DNA from: Microcaldota archaeon
GTDB lineage: Archaea; Micrarchaeota; Micrarchaeia; Burarchaeales; JAKAKT01
NCBI GenBank assembly: GCA_026396425.1
Contig: JAPLWU010000120.1
Location: 1 to 6,851, forward strand
Length of the DNA stretch: 6,851 nt
Direction of reading: 5' to 3'
Positions 5,395 to 6,851 of this stretch are shown one piece after another. Made by a program: the position numbers and the translations under genes. Under the pieces are notes generated by a model that searched no databases, had not been told where the DNA came from, and was given only the letters and a program-made list of their open reading frames with translations. How positions within the stretch are numbered: the first letter of the stretch is position 1; the number at the start of each line of letters is the position of its first letter.

Positions 5395-6089
5395 TTAGCC
5401 CTTCATATACCTCATAAGGTCGGCTTCATCTTTTGGTACAAACGCGTTATATTTTGATGTGGCAGTATAGGCAAATCATCTTCACTATCGCCAAAATATA
5501 TTATGCTTCTGAATCCTCTCTTTCTAGCAAATTCATTTTCTAGGAAAAAAGCCTTTTTACCGTAAGTCCTGAGTTCGAATCCCTTTGCTGTTCCATTACT
5601 ATTCAGAACAATTCTGTCGCCAAAGATGTTTTCACTAGGAAATGTATCACGATACTCAGTAAAACCCAAAATCGATTCTATGGCATATCCGTATGCGGCA
5701 GACAGTATCCCGGTTTTCGCACCCTCTTTTTTAACTGCATTTATCGGGTTAAGAACTCTTATGTCAATATCCTTACTTGCCTCCCTCGCCATTTCTCGTA
5801 TGGAAGCATGAATAAATTCCAGGGGCAATCCATCTACGACTCTCTCGTTAAAAAGCCTGAATAAGTCCCCCATTTCAGCGCGTCCGTCCTTAACCTCCCT
5901 GTACTTTTCCTCAAGAAGGCATTTGGTTTTCAAAAGACGTACCAGTCCTATCACGGCACTGGGACTAAGATGCTTTGATCTGTTTATCAAAAGCCTCTTG
6001 TAATTAGTTAGTATCCTAACATGTGTCCTCTGCTCATCAACTGGCCTGTAGAATGTTCCGTTGACGTCAGACACTACGCTTTTTTGCAT
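5395..6089 (-). CDS. HAD-superfamily phosphatase-like protein, frameshifted near the C-terminus
   Basis: HAD enzymes transfer phosphoryl groups through an Asp nucleophile. The intact frame (6089 to 5412, 225 residues) has motif I as SDVNGTFY (Asp8, but Asn10 where the general acid/base Asp is expected), motif II ILSAAY with Ser130, motif III Lys178/179 and motif IV GDSEDD with Asp201 and Asp205. The spacing resembles phosphoserine-phosphatase-like members with a helical cap between motifs I and II. After PIL (residue 209, near 5463) the frame ends with an un-HAD-like tail. The overlapping frame instead reads ATSKYNAFVPKDEADLM and RYMKG to a stop at 5395, a typical HAD C-terminus. One missing base near 5463 would restore about 231 residues. 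It may be a sequence error, a recent inactivation or programmed shifting. It has its own promoter, a GTGAT site before the ATG, and lower GC than the glmM block. Confidence 0.8.
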
Positions 6090-6105
6090 TTCATCACATG
6101 CGCGT

Positions 6106-6136
6106 TATATTATACCCACTGCAAATTTATATGGCC
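6106..6136 (-). promoter_or_regulatory. Promoter of the HAD gene
   Basis: The minus strand carries GGCCATATAAATTT (6136 to 6123) with a TATAAA core (6131 to 6126), predicting a start near 6102 and a leader of about 13 nt. A second AT block, ATAATATA (6113 to 6106), follows. Both blocks match the promoter of the gene at 4484. GTGAT (6097 to 6093) could act as a weak ribosome binding site before ATG 6089. Confidence 0.55.
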
Positions 6137-6149
6137 GACACACCACATA

Positions 6150-6161
6150 GATAAAAACGAG
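6150..6161 (-). terminator. Possible weak terminator after the HD gene
   Basis: The minus strand has GCTCGTTTTTATC with a single T5 run (6157 to 6153), about 35 nt after the HD stop codon and just upstream of the HAD promoter. Its position suits a terminator, but one T5 run is weak evidence. Confidence 0.3.
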
Positions 6162-6191
6162 CATCAAACAGGGCAATCGGAATAGCTACTT

Positions 6192-6851
6192 TCACAATAT
6201 CTTCGCGCATGCTTTTCTCACTTTCTCGACCTTCTCCCTGGGGCATGCCACAATGAGCTTGCGCCGCGTTTCCTCGGACTTGCGAAGGGCCTTCACAATC
6301 TCCGAGAACTCGCCCAAATCCCTCCCGCCCTCGGCGGTCATTATGCCCGCATTCTCGGGCGCGAAGAGGGAAGGGGGGTCTACAACAACCTCGTATTCGT
6401 CAACACCCGCCTTCTTCGCAATCCTCGATGCAAGCTCAACCGCGTCGGTTTTTCCTTTTCCATCCTTCACTTCAACCACGCATGCGCGTTTGTAGAGCCT
6501 TCTTTCCCGGAGCCGCTCGGCCAATTTTGCACTTTCGTCATTCCTCATCAGCTCGAGCATCAACCCAGCATCGTCCATTTCGGGAAGTTCTGCGGCATCG
6601 AGAGTCCCGCCTTCAATGGCGGCGGTTATGGCCCTCCCGAGCATTGCTGAGGCGATTCGCACCGCGTGGTGCAGATACACGTTCGAGAACATCATGTGGC
6701 GCGCAATCAGGAGAGATTCTGCGGGCTCGACCCCGCTCTCGTCAATCACAATCTCGTTGCCCTTCAGCCTGATTGTATTCAGAATCCTGTCCGAATCGAT
6801 TACCCCGTAGGCGACTCCGGTATACCGCGCGTCCCTGAGCAGGTAATCCAT
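6192..6851 (-). CDS. HD-superfamily phosphohydrolase (COG1078-like), C-terminal part
   Basis: The frame is open to the right edge and its first codon here is ATG, but that Met belongs to the conserved internal stretch (typically DADRMDYLLRD) of COG1078 HD phosphohydrolases, the SAMHD1/dGTPase-like group. The gene therefore begins beyond the window. The visible 219 residues hold MDYLLRDARYTGVAYGVID (1-19), then ESLLIARHMMFSNVYLHH (45-62), the post-HD helical region, and a Lys/Glu-rich C-terminus. The metal-binding H...HD residues would lie upstream and cannot be seen. Family members are about 400 residues, so roughly half is present. Likely activity is metal-dependent hydrolysis of nucleotide phosphates, but the substrate is unknown. 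A short copy of its 3' end appears at 5341-5385. Confidence 0.9.
   Translation of the reverse strand: MDYLLRDARYTGVAYGVIDSDRILNTIRLKGNEIVIDESGVEPAESLLIARHMMFSNVYLHHAVRIASAMLGRAITAAIEGGTLDAAELPEMDDAGLMLELMRNDESAKLAERLRERRLYKRACVVEVKDGKGKTDAVELASRIAKKAGVDEYEVVVDPPSLFAPENAGIMTAEGGRDLGEFSEIVKALRKSEETRRKLIVACPREKVEKVRKACAKIL

Noticed and set aside
5570..5583. GAGTTCGAATCC resembles a tRNA T-arm (B box).
   Set aside because: It lies inside the HAD coding frame (GFELRTYG). The flanking bases do not form a 5-bp T stem and no matching acceptor, D or anticodon arms are present.
1..6851. Search for CRISPR arrays, insertion-sequence ends, transposases or integrases.
   Set aside because: No regularly spaced repeats, terminal inverted repeats or recombinase motifs were seen.

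Overview
The window is archaeal. It carries an Alba chromatin protein, a Sec61-beta translocon subunit, a DUF460 (PF04312) protein, a bifunctional sugar-1-phosphate nucleotidylyltransferase/acetyltransferase, TATA-box promoters (some apparently leaderless) and oligo-T terminators without hairpins. Compact spacing and mostly strong GGAGGTG-type or GGTGA-type ribosome binding sites fit a euryarchaeal or DPANN-like genome. I cannot fix the lineage from sequence alone. Most genes are on the minus strand.

Read along the minus strand from about 4140 down to 1, there is a likely operon: glmM (phosphoglucosamine mutase), a GlmU-like enzyme, a DUF460 protein and an N-terminally extended Alba. Oligo-T tracts then end it, and the 5' half of tRNA-Cys(GCA), with its own TATA box, is cut by the left edge. 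GlmM and the GlmU-like enzyme would act in sequence: GlcN-6-P to GlcN-1-P, then to GlcNAc-1-P and UDP-GlcNAc, the precursor for glycans and N-glycosylation. Sec61-beta is divergent from glmM across a 45-54 bp gap holding one AT-rich element that reads as a TATA box on both strands.

From about 4350 to 6190 the sequence is visibly more AT-rich and holds accessory-looking genes: an unrecognised 264-residue protein on the plus strand, and a convergent HAD-family phosphatase-like gene whose C-terminus is shifted out of frame by an apparent one-base loss. Their promoters share a composite motif. Just after the HAD stop lies a short decayed stretch matching the last 14 codons of the HD-domain gene on the other side of HAD. 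The right edge holds the C-terminal part of that HD-superfamily phosphohydrolase (COG1078-like).

The points most worth a second look are: the DUF460 gene, which has no ATG/GTG/TTG start upstream of its obvious N-terminal motif and is preceded by mutually exclusive stems and a tiny leader ORF; the HAD frameshift; the duplicated HD-gene 3' end; the shared promoter motif; and the repeat-bearing N-terminal tail of Alba.
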